Shown: positions 8,791-19,980 of the stretch, one piece after another
Position numbering within the stretch: the first letter of the stretch is position 1
How the letters are laid out: every line of letters begins with the position of its first letter
Assembly (NCBI GenBank): GCA_022606425.2
Contig: JAHDVF020000874.1
Span: 248,001-312,000, forward strand
Source of the DNA: Lepidostoma basale
Lineage: Eukaryota; Arthropoda; Insecta; Trichoptera; Lepidostomatidae
Reading direction: 5' to 3'
Length of the DNA: 64,000 nt
Program-made: the position numbers and the translations under genes
Notes under the pieces: model-generated
What the model saw: only the letters and a program-made list of their open reading frames with translations
Database searches by the model: none
What the model was told of the DNA's origin: nothing

Positions 8791-11700
8791 GTAATTTATT
8801 TTGAAGGTTTCACATAATATTTTACGTTATTAATAAGCGGTAACTTAACTTAACTTAACTAACCATCACGCCATTTCCCCGGAGGGGTAGGCAGAGAGGA
8901 TGGATTCCTCTACATTCATACATCGTACCATGCACGCACGTCGATTACGACGACTTCGAATGTGACCGCTTTTTAGTAATTGATTAATTTGGTCATGCCA
9001 TGTTTTCCTCGGTCGTCCTCGGCTTCTTTTTCCACTCACGCTGTTTGTGTACAACTTTTTAACTATTATACTCTTATTCATTCGTTCCATATGTCCAAAC
9101 CATCTCCGGGACCCTTTTTTATATATTATCCATGATGCAGTCATCTTCCTTACATTTCTTTCTTATTTCATCGTTCGGTATTCTATCATATAACGTTTTC
9201 CCGCACATTCTTCTTAGTGATCTCATTTCTACGGCGTTTATCCTTTATCCGAAGCGGTAATTTAATACTAATTTCAAAGTGGCAAAGTTTGCTGACAGCA
9301 TGGACGATCTACAAGTCCTAGTGTCAAGAATGTAAGAAGTATGCAATAAGTATGACCTTGTGATGAACGTGTTAAAGTCTAAAGTTATGGTATTTGAAAA
9401 GGAATAATGTATGACAGATTGTGACATAAGTAAGAACCGTGAGAAATTAGAGCAAGTTACCGAATTTGTCTACCAGGGAAGCATGTTAACAGGAGATGGA
9501 AAAATGAAGAAAGATATCGGAAGAAGGGTTGGAGCTGGAAACAATATAAATCGTGCACTCAAAGTTATTACCGCAAATAGAATTATATCGACTGAAGCAA
9601 AGATGTCAGTGCACAATGGAATTCATCAATGAATCAATTACTGAAAGGCGGCCATGTTCGAAGTAGGAACAATCGACGAGCGTGCATCTCACGATGTGTG
9701 AATTTAGAAGCGGTGCGAGAGCTATGTCAGGATAGAACAATGTGGCGATTCATCCTCTCTGCCTACCCCTCCGGGGAAACGGCGTGATGGTTAGTTAGAT
9801 AGTTAAGTGGCAAATATCATTGAATAGTATCATATACGTGTATACGATTGATATTTGCGATCGATTAGAAAGTATAATAGAACAAAATATGCAAGTTTTA
9901 AATTGGGTATGAAATATGAAAAAGATGGGTTTTCAGTTTAGATCTGAGGTGTGAAGGAAGATTGTTCCAAGCTGATGGACCGGCTACCGCAAACGCTCGA
10001 TCCCCGAAATTTGTACTAGGGCAACGCTTTGGCTCTACTAATCTTCTTTTTACATCGTTTACATATACTTTTAACCTTTTACACCGTTAACATATACTCT
10101 CTAACCTAACCTAACCTAACCCAACCTTTTGTTACCATAAAATAAAGTTTAAATAATACATAAAAAATTGCGTTTTGCCTTGTTAAGACATTCTCAAACG
10201 TAAACGTCACAAAATTATATATTTTCATATTTAAATGAATCAATTTAAAATAGAAAAAGCGATCGCTCTTTCATAAACATTAATTTTGTAATAAAGTTTT
10301 ACCAAATGAATACAGCAAATATCAATAATAAAAGTTTTTATTTTAATCTTAGAATTATCCTGCTGTGATCAAGAGTTATTCAAAACATAACGAAGTTTTA
10401 AAATATATTAAAATAAAAATCAAAAATTTATGTTTTAAACATGTTATATTTACAAAAAAAAAAATAGCAAACTAACTGACCATCATGCCTTCTCCCAAAG
10501 GGGTATTAAGAAAACCTGAACCGCCAAACGATTATAAATTTTCTTGACATAATTAACGCTTGCTTCCTCAACATTGATACATCGTGTTGGACACACGTCG
10601 ATTTCTCAACAAAAAATATGATTTAAAAATACGTTTGTTTTCGTTTCAAGCTTTTAAACACATTTCAAAATTGACAATAATTATTTCTTCTATATTCGCC
10701 ATAACTTTGTGTTGCGGATGTTTAATATTTCTTTTTTTATATACTTTGTATACAATTTTTTTAAATAAAAACCAAACATGTTTCGGACACACAAGCCCTT
10801 CATCAGTGATATTATATAAATATTCAAAATATTAAAAATAATTCATGAAGGTGGTCAGTTTTGACAGATATTAAAATGATTTATTTCGAAACCTTAATGC
10901 TTTTGTGAAAACAAATATTGAGAATAAAAAAAAAAACACGCTGTACACGGAAAGCACTGCTAGTGTCAGAGTAAATGGAGATCTTACAGCCTGGTTTGAT
11001 ATCAATAAAGGTGTCAAACAGGGGTGTGTAATGTCTCCATGGTTGTTTAATCTGTATATGGACAAGTGTATGAAAGAGCTGAAAGGGTTGGAAGCAGGTG
11101 CAAAAATGAACGGTGTGTCAGTAAGCTGTTTGTTGTATGCGGATGACGCTGTGCTACTTGCAGACAACGAGCATGAACTGCAAGCCCTGGTGTCTAGTAT
11201 GTATGAGGTATGCAAGCGATAAGATTTGATGATGAATGTGAATAAGTCTTAGGTAATGATTTTCGAAAAAGAAGGAAGCATGACAGTCTGCAACATTAGT
11301 GTAAACGGTGAAAATCTGGAACAAGTGGATGAATTTGTTTATTTAGGAAGTATGTTTACAAAGGATGGGAGGGTGGAGAAGGATATTGAAAGAAGGGTTG
11401 GGGCAGGCAACAGAATAAATGGTGCACTTAAAGTTGTCATCGCAAACAAAAGCCTATCCAAAAAAGCTAAGATGGCAGTGCACAATGGTGTTCTTGTGCC
11501 GACCCTTATGTATGGAAGTGAAGCATGGAACTGGCAAAAGAAGGATGAAAGTAGAATAAATGCGGTAGAAATGAGATCTCTAAGACGAATATGCGGCAAA
11601 TCTGTATATGATAGAGTGACAAATGCAAGTATAAGAAGTGAATGTGGTGCGAATGAAAGTGTTATGAACAAAATAAGGAAAGGGTCATTAAGATGGTTTG

Positions 11701-14700
11701 GACACATGGAAAGAATAAGTGAAGACAGAATGGTAAAGAAAGTATATGTAAACGGCGTGAACGGAGCTAGAAATAGACGAAGGCCCAGGAAAACGTGGCA
11801 CGATCAAATCAATCAAATATTGAATGTCGGTCACGTGAGGAGTCGGAAAAATCGACGTGCGTGCATGACAAGATGTATGAATGTAGAGGAATCGAGAGAC
11901 GTATGTCAGGACAGAACAGTGTGGCGTTCCATTCTTTCTGCCTACCCCTCCGGGGAGACGGCGTGATGGTAAGTTAGTTAGTTAGTTAAAAAAAAGTAGT
12001 TAAATTTTTTAATTGGGATCCAGGTATTACTATTTTGCAACAAAGGAAATAAATAAAATATTGGACTTGACGTTAAATTTATTTCATTATTCTTAATATT
12101 TTCTTAATTTAACGTCAAATCCAATATTTGATATATTTCCTTTGTTGTAAGATAATACCTGGATCCCAATAAGCACTTAAAATTATTATTTTAAATTTAT
12201 TCACAATCTTTGTTAAGACAAAATCATAAACTTTCCGAAATAAATCTTTTTAATTACTGTCAAAACTGACCACACCCATGAAAATGAATTAAAAAAAATA
12301 TATATAAAATGTCACTGATGAAGGGTGTTGTGTGTCTGAAACATGTTTGGTTTTTTAATAAAGTGTGTAAAAATAAACTTATTACTGACGAATTTTTAAC
12401 AATGTTTTTTCTCCTTTTGAGTTTATTTTTCTCGACATGTTTCGAAAGCTTACACCTTCATCACCGGGAGTTTATATCCTTCTGCCGATGATGGCTTTGA
12501 AACATGTCGAGAAAAATAAACTCAAAAGTGGAATAAACAGTGTTTTAATTCATAAAAATTCGTCATTATGGAATTCCACAGTGTTAACGCCTTAAGTTTA
12601 TCTAAAACTTATTATATTTAAAATGAACATCTGTCAAACGGTATCAAAACTCATTTTGATTTTTTAATCTCTTATAGTTGCAATGCACAAGAAGTCAATG
12701 GACCCACTGTCACCATACCCCAAGGAACTCTCCAAGGACGATTTGCAACGACTATTTCTGGATATCAAGGTATTCCGTACGCTCAGCCACCAATTGGAAA
12801 TCTGCGTTTTAGAGTAAGATACCAAATATAATATATTATATAAAATAAATTAAAAACGAAAACCTTAAAAAAACTAAGATGGCGGTGCACAAAAGTGTTT
12901 TTGTGCCGACCCTTATGTATAGAAATAAAGCATGGAAATCATAAAATACGGATGAAAGTAAATAAATGCAGTAGAAATGAGATCTCTTAGACGAATATCT
13001 GATAATTCTGTATATGATAAAGTGTCAAAAGCAACCTAAGCAGTGAATGGAGTGCGAATGAAAGTGTTGAATGAAAATATGAAAGAATCAGTGTGGCAGT
13101 ACTCTTTTCAGAATTGATAATAAGTTTTTTTGTACACTACCTCACTGAAATTTAAAATGTCCAAATCTGAGAAGATTAAATTCAACGTCCGAACTACTCT
13201 TCCTACTGGCATCACCAAAGGCAGGTTGGTTTTGCGTGATGGAGCAAATAACACTTGATGTCGGCGCTATGTCGATGTTCTCAATAAAGCCTCAAATCAG
13301 TTCTTGGCTACTGGCACGCAGCTTTTCAAAGCATGTATTAAAAAAAAATATATATATATTATTTAGATAATCCATTTTTTTGGCCGAAACAATATGATAC
13401 TTCAACATTATGAAATGTTTAAATTTAGAACACTTGACATCATCAATTACACATAATTATTACACCTGATGATGGCAACATACGTTGGCGAAACAGCTGT
13501 TGCGACAAATTCATTTAAATAAATCGTGAAATGTATTATATATAACAGTGTTCTAAACATTAATATATTGATTTAATAGTATTTGTATACAAAAAATAAT
13601 CGGACATAAAAACCGCAACTTAAAGGTTCTTCACGAGAGAATTTGAGGTCATTGTTTACATTAAGAATAAATTTTTTTCTGGTTAAAAAAAAATTATTTA
13701 ACAAAATTATTGATTTTGCGTAGCTAAATTTATCCGATTATGCAAAATAAGGTTTTCGTAAAGAAATTTTGCTCTGAAACCAAATATTATTTGATATATT
13801 CAGGATCAACCGAGTTTTTTGGCAACACAATAACGTACATTGAATTTTATTTATATCGATTAAGCTATTATTTGGCTCTTTTGACAGATTTTATTATATT
13901 TAATGTTTAAATTTTCTGCTTAATGCTTACACCTATTCTTCATAGATGGCGCTAGTGTAGATTGAATTAGTAACATGTGAAGTGTGGTGCAACTTAGTAG
14001 CATATATACAACTTCCAAAAAAATGTCAGACGTGGTGTGTTCGTAAGAATGGGGAATGTTGTTAACATAAAGCGATCGCTTAACCTAACCAATGACAGAT
14101 CTTAAGTCCTGTAAACGCCTCGCCCACCATATTCTGTTTCCAAAAAAACAATTTACATCTTCGTCTCTATTGAGATACAATTAATACTTAAAAATGATAA
14201 ACCCGCAATGGGAAAATTCCAGTATTTGTCTACAAATATTGGTAATATTCATGTATTACACTCTTATCAGAGAACTCGGCCGTACTGGAGGATGTTGGTC
14301 TTTTTGTCCCCGATAGATATCTCCGACAGCGACAGCACAAATTATTTTACCTACCGGCCGCCAGAACCAATCTGCCTATGGTAACACCGCTGGGAAGAGC
14401 AATTAGTCGGCTGAACGCGGTCTCCTCGGAGATCGAAGTCTTTCATGTTAGTGAAAGTACGTTCAGGGGACATAAACTCTTGACTTTGGAAATATTATAA
14501 ATTTTGTATTTTGTCTTCCTAATGTCGAACCATCACGTCGAATGCGTTCCTGGTATTATGTTGTATGTGTATAATATCTTACCTGTACTCAATAGATGCC
14601 TTTAACCTTTATGCTGTTTGTAATGTCTTTTGAGTAAATAAACTGATTTGATTTGATTTGATTTATTTTATTTTTAGGATCCTAAACCGCCTTCATCGTG

Positions 14701-16591
14701 GAACGGCATTTTGAATGCAACAGCACCCGGAAATTCCTGTCCACAATACGATGTTATGTTTTTAAACAAGTCATACGGTTCAGAAAATTGTCTTTTCATC
14801 AACGTTTACGTGCCAAATAATAAAACATGTTATGAACATCTACCGGTGATGGTGTGGATCCACGGTGGAGGTTTCATGCTGGGGGACGGCAACTCTGATT
14901 TGTATGGTCCAGATTATTTAATAGAACATGATGTCATCCTCGTCACGTTCAATTACAGACTCGGTGCTATGGGGTTTTTGTCCATGGACACTCCAGATGC
15001 CCCGGGTAATGCTGGGGTCAAGGACCAAGCCACCGCGCTAAAATGGGTGAAAGATAATATTGTGCACTTCAGAGGAGATGCTAATAAAATAACAATTTTC
15101 GGTGAAAGTGCTGGAGCTGCATCTGTGCAATACCAGACACTGTCCCCATTATCCAAAGGGTTATTCAATGGAGCTATTATCCAATCTGGCAGCTGCACCT
15201 CTCCCTGGGCATTACAGCCGAACCCAGTTCAGATTGCGTTCGCCCTATCAGAGGTTCTCGGATTCAAATCAAACAATAAAACCGCCGTTTTGCAATTCCT
15301 GAGAAATGTCCCCGAACAAGATTTAGTAATAGCATCACTGGCTCCAAATTTTACTGGACAAATCGTTTTACCATTTGCACCTGTCTTGGAAACTGTTTTT
15401 CCAAACGTGAACCCGTTCATAACGAAAACACCAATAGAAATTCTCAAATCTGAGAACTTTAACCGAGTCCCTACGATATTAGGTCTAACATCATCGGAAG
15501 GATACGTATATTTGACGAAGGCGTTTGGCAATGTGGCCGACATGGAGGACATAGTGAACAATCGAATTCCAGATGTTAAAAAATTCGTTCCCATGAACTT
15601 GGTTGCTAAATACGGCGTGAAAGGAACGGATCACATTGAAGCTAAAATCAGAGAATACTATTACCCTACGACAGATAATATTTTGGAAGGTTTCGTGTCC
15701 TTGGTGACTGATTTTTCTTTCATCAAAGATATCATCGTTTCTCTCGAATTGTATACAAGATATGCTCCACCCGTATACTTTTATAGATTTTCTTATAGCG
15801 GATCTCAAAACATGCTCAGATTTATATCGGGCCTAAAATATGAAGGGTCTTCTCACACCGACGAGCTGGCATATTTGTTCCGCGCTGGGATCTTGAAGAG
15901 TATACCTCGGTTAAAAGCCGATCTTATAATAACAGAACGATTGACCAAGCTGTGGACTAACTTTGCCAAATTTGGGTAAGTCTGACGCAAAATATGTTTC
16001 AAAGAGTTTTCTTACTACTTACTAAACGAACCAACTAACCATCACGCCGTGTCCATGAAGGGGTGGGCGGAAATAATGGACTGCCACATTTTAACCGATG
16101 CGGCACACCATCCTTCTCTTTTCACCCCCGCGAGAGACGCGGTGTAATGGGTTGCGAGAATTCAATGCAAGTTTTGAAATAATCACACTACTGGAAATGA
16201 CATACGTTATTGGGAAATTGCCAAATAACTCAAATGTCAAAAATTAAAAAAAATACATATTTACATAATTGGAAAGTCTGTTCCATCAGAAAAATCGTCG
16301 ATAAAATAAATCGAAAATGCGAAATTTCGAGTTACCTTGATTTACTATTACACCCACAATATGTGAAATAAAAAATCTGTAACAAACAATATTGAACAAA
16401 TGCTTATATTGTAGATTTTATGTTTCAGAAATCCAACTCCAAAATCCAGAAACGAATTTCTTCTTCCTGTGACATGGGTTCCTGTGGATTCAAACCAAAT
16501 AAAGTGCCTGGATATTGATAATCAATTATCTCTTATATCAAATCCATTCGAGAAATCCGTGAACTTCTGGAAAGAAATACTTGATATGTAA
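8720..16591 (+). CDS. Carboxylesterase B (alpha/beta hydrolase), 4 exons
   Basis: Predicted secreted carboxyl/cholinesterase of 555 aa, hydrolysing carboxylic esters; the natural substrate is not visible. Exons are 8720-8790, 12678-12813, 14678-15975 and 16429-16591, all with GT-AG introns of phase 2, 0 and 2. Residues 1-~23 form a signal peptide. The oxyanion-hole HGGG is at 131-134, the nucleophile S213 is in GESAG, the acid is E343 and the histidine is H462 in SHTDE. The protein ends …EILDM with no ER-retention signal, so it is probably secreted. Length is normal for the family. It sits between paralogues A and C in tandem. Intron 1 carries several LINE copies and a foldback element. Intron 2 ends with a LINE whose tail abuts the exon 3 acceptor. 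Its closest relative here is pseudogene A. Confidence 0.92.
8833..9245 (-). mobile_element. RTE-like LINE 3' part
   Basis: Minus-strand C-terminal coding region (SLRWFGHMER-like, RGRPRKTWHDQ, NRRACMVRCMNVEE) and a complete 3' end with a TTAAG-type tail at 8833-8855. It lies head-to-head with the next copy. Confidence 0.88.
9270..9806 (+). mobile_element. RTE-like LINE, internally deleted
   Basis: Begins near the catalytic ADD box region, continues through EFVYQGSMLTGDGKMKKDI, then skips ~400 nt to the RACISRCVNLEA end and the (TTAG)n tail. Joining at ~9628 indicates an internal deletion. Confidence 0.85.
9881..10052 (-). mobile_element. LINE C-terminal remnant (AVAGP type)
   Basis: The minus strand encodes GDRAFAVAGPSAWNNLP followed by a basic segment, the characteristic end of many LINE reverse transcriptases of the jockey/CR1 group. 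Confidence 0.7.
10101..10126. repeat. Short telomere-like (CCTAA)n
   Basis: Four successive CTAAC units followed by a diverged one. The complement is TTAGG, the insect telomeric repeat. It is too short to be a telomere. Confidence 0.7.
10470..10600 (-). mobile_element. RTE-like LINE 3' end, degenerate
   Basis: Minus-strand CATCATGCC…CCAAAGGGGT end and the mutated RACMTRCMNVEE codons; 5'-truncated. Confidence 0.6.
10938..11987 (+). mobile_element. RTE-like LINE, 5'-truncated, nested
   Basis: This is the best-preserved copy of the dominant LINE. It encodes the reverse-transcriptase palm (GVKQGCVMSPWLFNLYMD and the YADD active-site box near 11139), then a long C-terminal region (EFVYLGSMFTKDGR, MYGSEAWNWQKK, RWFGHMER, RPRKTWHDQINQI). 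It stops at 11964-11966 and ends in a (TTAG)n tail. One in-frame stop (11220) and another at 11250 break it. It is inserted in the left arm of foldback element 1. Confidence 0.92.
12013..12169. repeat. Central hairpin of foldback element 1
   Basis: Perfect TTGGGATCC/GGATCCCAA ends and ~64 nt near-identical inverted arms around a ~26 nt loop. Confidence 0.9.
12387..12564. mobile_element. Foldback element 2 with paired hammerhead-like motifs
   Basis: The outer ends are GACGAATTTT and AAAATTCGTC. The inner parts are GAAACATGTCGAGAAAAAT in inverted orientation, at 12434-12464 (-) and 12484-12509 (+). Both tails point outward. Confidence 0.8.
12678..12813 (+). CDS. Esterase B exon 2
   Basis: 136 nt; follows CTTATAG, encodes the first strand region and the GIPYAQPPIGNLRFR motif, and ends before GTAAGA. 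Confidence 0.9.
12860..13100 (+). mobile_element. RTE-like LINE fragment, degenerate
   Basis: Mutated version of the KMAVHNGV…PTLMYGSEAW…MRSLRRI coding segment inside intron 2 of gene B. Confidence 0.7.
13157..13253 (+). other. Short unrecognised ORF
   Basis: ATG and about 32 codons starting MSKSEKIKFNVRTTLPTG, then a stop. The reading frame after the stop still looks protein-like (CRRYVDVLNKASNQFLATG). It may be a decayed transposon ORF; no family recognised. Confidence 0.3.
13440..13570 (+). mobile_element. Hammerhead-like repeat arm (AGCTGT type)
   Basis: 13466-13501 reads CTGATGA, CAAC…GTTG able to pair, GAAAC, AGCTGT, T. Related copies lie at 22886-22922 (-) and 23173-23208 (+). Confidence 0.55.
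13916..14252 (+). mobile_element. RepA repeat
   Basis: Contains ATAGATGGCGCTAGTGTAGA, GGGGAATGTTGT, the AAAGCGATCGCTTAACC core and the CGCAATGGGAAAATTCC end. Confidence 0.8.
14262..14672 (+). mobile_element. Jockey-like LINE 3' end
   Basis: It encodes VLEDVGLFVPDRYLRQRQHK…AISRLNAVSSEIEVF, then TAA near 14500, a ~150 nt 3' UTR and a (TGATT)n tail. The tail ends about 15 nt before the exon 3 acceptor of gene B. Related copies are at 31176, 36240, 44870, 49330 and 59100. Confidence 0.85.
14678..15975 (+). CDS. Esterase B exon 3 (catalytic core)
   Basis: 1298 nt, open throughout; begins DPKPPSSW after TTTTTAG and ends AKFG at GTAAGT. It holds all three catalytic residues. Confidence 0.95.
16020..16165 (-). 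mobile_element. Non-autonomous element with RTE-like tail, short copy
   Basis: Minus-strand GCGTCTC block and 3' end with a weak TTAG tail, in intron 3 of gene B. Confidence 0.75.
16429..16591 (+). CDS. Esterase B exon 4
   Basis: 163 nt; follows TGTTTCAG, encodes NPTPKSRNEFLLPVTWVPV…EILDM, then TAA. Confidence 0.92.
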
Positions 16592-16839
16592 AATAACAAA
16601 ATGAACTATACACACGAAATGCCGTGTTTTATGGTCTGATTAAGATGCATAGGAAATATTTTTATTTTGGGTTTGGGGTCATTTATTATTAATCATAGAA
16701 ACGCATTTTTAAAACAAACCCTTAGGACTTGCTTGCTAGATAAAAACTAGCATAAATAATAGATGCATAATTTTTATTATCATTCTAATTTTTATTATCA
16801 TTCTAACATATTATTATCATTCTAACATAAAAGTACCAC

Positions 16840-17100
16840 CTTTTCCAACTGATATTGGAGGAGAAAATTGAGGGACCCCGAGGGCCCGGAAGGAGACAAA
16901 TGTCCTGGCTGCGAAACGTGAGGGAGTGGACCGGCATCCGAAGTGTGGAGAAGCTGTTCCGAGCGGCGCAGGACAGGGATAGGTTCGCCGAAGTGATGGG
17001 GGGACCCGACAGGATGGGGGACCCGATAATTACAGCATAGTCCTAATCTAGTGTGCATAATTGTTAATATATAATAAATATTTTCTAACCTTGTTTTATT
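16840..17100 (+). mobile_element. BovB/RTE-like LINE 3' end
   Basis: It encodes GPRGPGRRQMSWLRNVREWT and LFRAAQDRDRFAEV, then TAG near 17040 and an AATAAAT-rich end. The same family is at 36585-37050 (-) and 57815-58020 (-). Confidence 0.8.
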
Positions 17101-18231
17101 CTCCCTATAGTAATACCCTTAAAGGCGAATATCGGAACATATATTCTGCCGCGTTTACGATACGCATCAACTAAGGTTTGTGTCGAAATTGAGTTCTTAC
17201 ATTATCTGGTATCAGGAAAAAAAATACAACTTTCTCAAAGTGACATTTCATAATTTCTTCATTTTCACAGCACAACAGTTTTACTCATCAAGAACGCTCA
17301 AGCTGTAGTTAGTACAGACTTGTTTTTTAGCATTCAATAGCTTCTTATTCATAAATGCACTATTTTTGAGGAATCGCACTAATTTTACAAGATTTTACAA
17401 TATTTGTATTCAAATAGCTATTTTCCTAAACATAAATGCATTATGCGATGTAGTTGCACTTATCATATGTATTGTTGAAGAATTGAGGTATAAGCTTACT
17501 ATATAAAATGCATTAAATTGATTTACTAAGCATAAATGCATCAAGTAGGGTAGTTGATGCGTTTATGACTAGTTATTATGGCCTAAAAGTATTAGAGTAC
17601 TTTTTTAAAGTTATATGTACACTATATTTTATTTTTATATATGTTTGTATTTTTTAGGGTTCTGAACCCTATCTTCTTTGTTTTGGTACAACTTTCATGT
17701 TGGTATCTTATATAGTTCTTGAGATACAAGCAAAATAAAAATAAAAAGTTTAAACGCGTTTTTCTCGAAAAGCGTCAAACCCTAGTTAATGCGTTTATCT
17801 TAAGTGTGGCAGTATAGATGGTCTATGGACTCCATGAAGTTAAAATTAAATGTAAAATACAGAAAGAAAACTTTCTAATATCTTGTAATATCCTTGAGAC
17901 AACCAACAGAAGGGATAATTTTATTTTAAAACTAATAAAATAAACGAAACTCTTGATTACTATGGTAGCTCAGGACTGGGACATGTGACCAATCCACCCA
18001 GGCGACTGGTTTTCATGGTGCTCCTATTAAAGGACTTCTGTGTTATTGAACGGAACTTAAAGTTATTCCTTTACCTCATAGCTTCCCATAAAACACCAGG
18101 TCCTGGACCCGAAGTCATTCTTAGGATCTTATTCAGAACCAGTAGATTAAACATTTTTTTGGGATCTTGGGAAAATCCGTGAAATTTGTCTTTTTCGATG
18201 TATCGTTCGGGAATGAAACATCGCCGTCTGT
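17100..18231. other. No recognised gene
   Basis: AT-rich spacer between gene B and a LINE. The word CATAAATGCA recurs at about 17350, 17440 and 17533, suggesting old repeats. Nothing coding is recognised. Confidence 0.5.
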
Positions 18232-19200
18232 GTGATACTTTTTCTCTTCTCCTTATACTTCCTTAGCCTATTCTCGTCCATTCCTGGACAAAGGCCTATC
18301 CCATTCGCTTCCACGTCACTCTGTCCTGTGCAGACTGTATCCAGGTTATTCCGACGTGTCTGTTCAGATCATCCTTCCATCGTAGTTGCGGTCGCCCTGC
18401 ACTTCTCTTTGCCAACTACGGTCTCCAAGTCAGCAGTCTTCTTGTCCACTTTTCATCTGAGCTTCTGGCTACGTGACCTGCCCATTACCATTTTAGAGTC
18501 GCCACCCGGTGTATGATGTTAGTGACCTTTGTTTTTTCTCTCACAATATCGTTTCTGAATTTGTTTTAGGCTTATTCCTAACATGGCTCTTTGGGTCATT
18601 CGTAGTTTCTCGGCACTTTGTTTGGACAATGTTACAGTTTCAAGACCATAAATACCAACTGTCAGAACGCAGGCTTCATATACTTTTCGTTTCAAGTTGA
18701 TCGGTATTTTCCGGTTTTTAAGGATGTAACCCATGTTTCCGATAGCTGCTCAACTTAGTCCGATTCTTATTTTTAGCTCTGCGGTTTGGTTATCTCAGCC
18801 CAATCGAATATTGTATCCCAGGTATGTATATTCTTAGACATTCTCAATTCTGTTGCCATCCACGTAGATTTTAAACCTTTCCGTGCCCATCACCTTGGCC
18901 TTTGCCAGGTTCATATTCAAACCTAAAGTTCTGGATCAGCTAGTTCCTCCGGAGTGTTGCTCACGAGTATGATGTCGTCAACAAAACGTAGATGGTTTAA
19001 ATATAATAGTTCCTATCGACACCGATTTGTTTAGTTTCCCAGTTCAGATATTTGAAAATGTATTCGAGGGCTAATGTGAAAAGTTATTGGTGTCTCCCTG
19101 TCGGATTCCCCTTCTGATCTGTATCTTGACTAGTTGCGTTTTTGTATATATTTTGGATTAGGGTGTGATAACTAGTTCGGACAAAGCGTTGATGTTTCCT
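18232..19200 (-). mobile_element. BovB/RTE-like LINE, degenerate
   Basis: The minus strand encodes, in order, the palm box HLRFVDDIILVSNTPEEL (near 19000-18950), then MGYILKNRKIPINLKRKVYE, a YGLETVTLSKQ segment and an AQDRVTWKRM end. Several stops are present. The 5' half is missing. Confidence 0.8.
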
Positions 19201-19869
19201 TCTCAATCTCATACTGCCGGCGACACGGAAGAGCGAAGAATGAGTTTAGCAAACATTACCCACCACACGTTTCTAACGAATTGAACATCAAATAATAATG
19301 AAATAAAACGTCGTTTTTTAACTACTTACACTTTTATATTTATTTCGACAGCAACCGGTTTTCCCAGGTTCGCTGGCATCAACAAACTTGCGACACTATT
19401 GCAAACAGAGTCCTTTATATACATACATCCCTGATCTGGTAAACATGATTCTATACAAAAATAATCTTATAATAAAATAAGATTATGTAAAATTTAGTGA
19501 AATTTATTAATTGAGTTTCTTTAGTAAAGTGTTTCATTGTAATAATTTGTTTTTAAAACCACGATTAAAATCCAAAATATTAATTTAGACAAAAACGTTA
19601 TTTAAATATTATATAATCAAACATCTTCAAAAATTACATTTTTATTGCATTATTACATTATATCGGTATGTTTTAACTTGCTTAGGCGTAATCAACTGGC
19701 AATTTTTAAGTCATTATCATTTAATAATACCTCAGCGAGTCTTATCGTGGTTCTTCCATAAACCATGAAAACATGATTTATTATCGAAATTAAACAAAAT
19801 AAAGAATTTATTGTTTTCTGAACAACAACGTCAAAGCCAATATTAAATATATATTTTTTTGATAATAAC
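19201..19869. other. No gene; one hammerhead-like repeat arm (-)
   Basis: On the minus strand at 19340-19385: TGATG, CCAG…CTGG able to pair, GAAAACCGGTT, then TGTCGAAATAAATAT. The remainder is AT-rich and unrecognised. Confidence 0.4.
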
Positions 19870-19980
19870 GTTTAGTTTATAGACGCACAAGACAGGGAAG
19901 AATGGAAGAGAAGAAAAGAGGAAATTGCTGCAAACCAATCCCAAGATTGAAACCAGAGAAGAAGAAGACAAAATAGAGGA
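19870..19980 (+). mobile_element. BovB/RTE-like LINE tail
   Basis: AQDREEWKRRKEEIAANQS-type coding end and a GAAGAAGAAG tail, matching the ends of the copies at 34715 and 37895. Confidence 0.6.

Larger units (their letters stand above)
10610..12400. mobile_element. Foldback element 1 with hammerhead-like arms
   Basis: Inverted arms meet at 12080-12105. The right arm (12106-~12400, +) carries CTGATGA…GAAACATGT at 12315-12346. The left arm (-) runs 12079-11988 and, after a nested LINE, 10937-10610, with the same motif at 10774-10806. Matching landmarks in both arms include GGATCC, CTGTCAAAACTGAC and ACATGTTTGG. A similar single arm occurs at 60975-61330. Confidence 0.75.
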
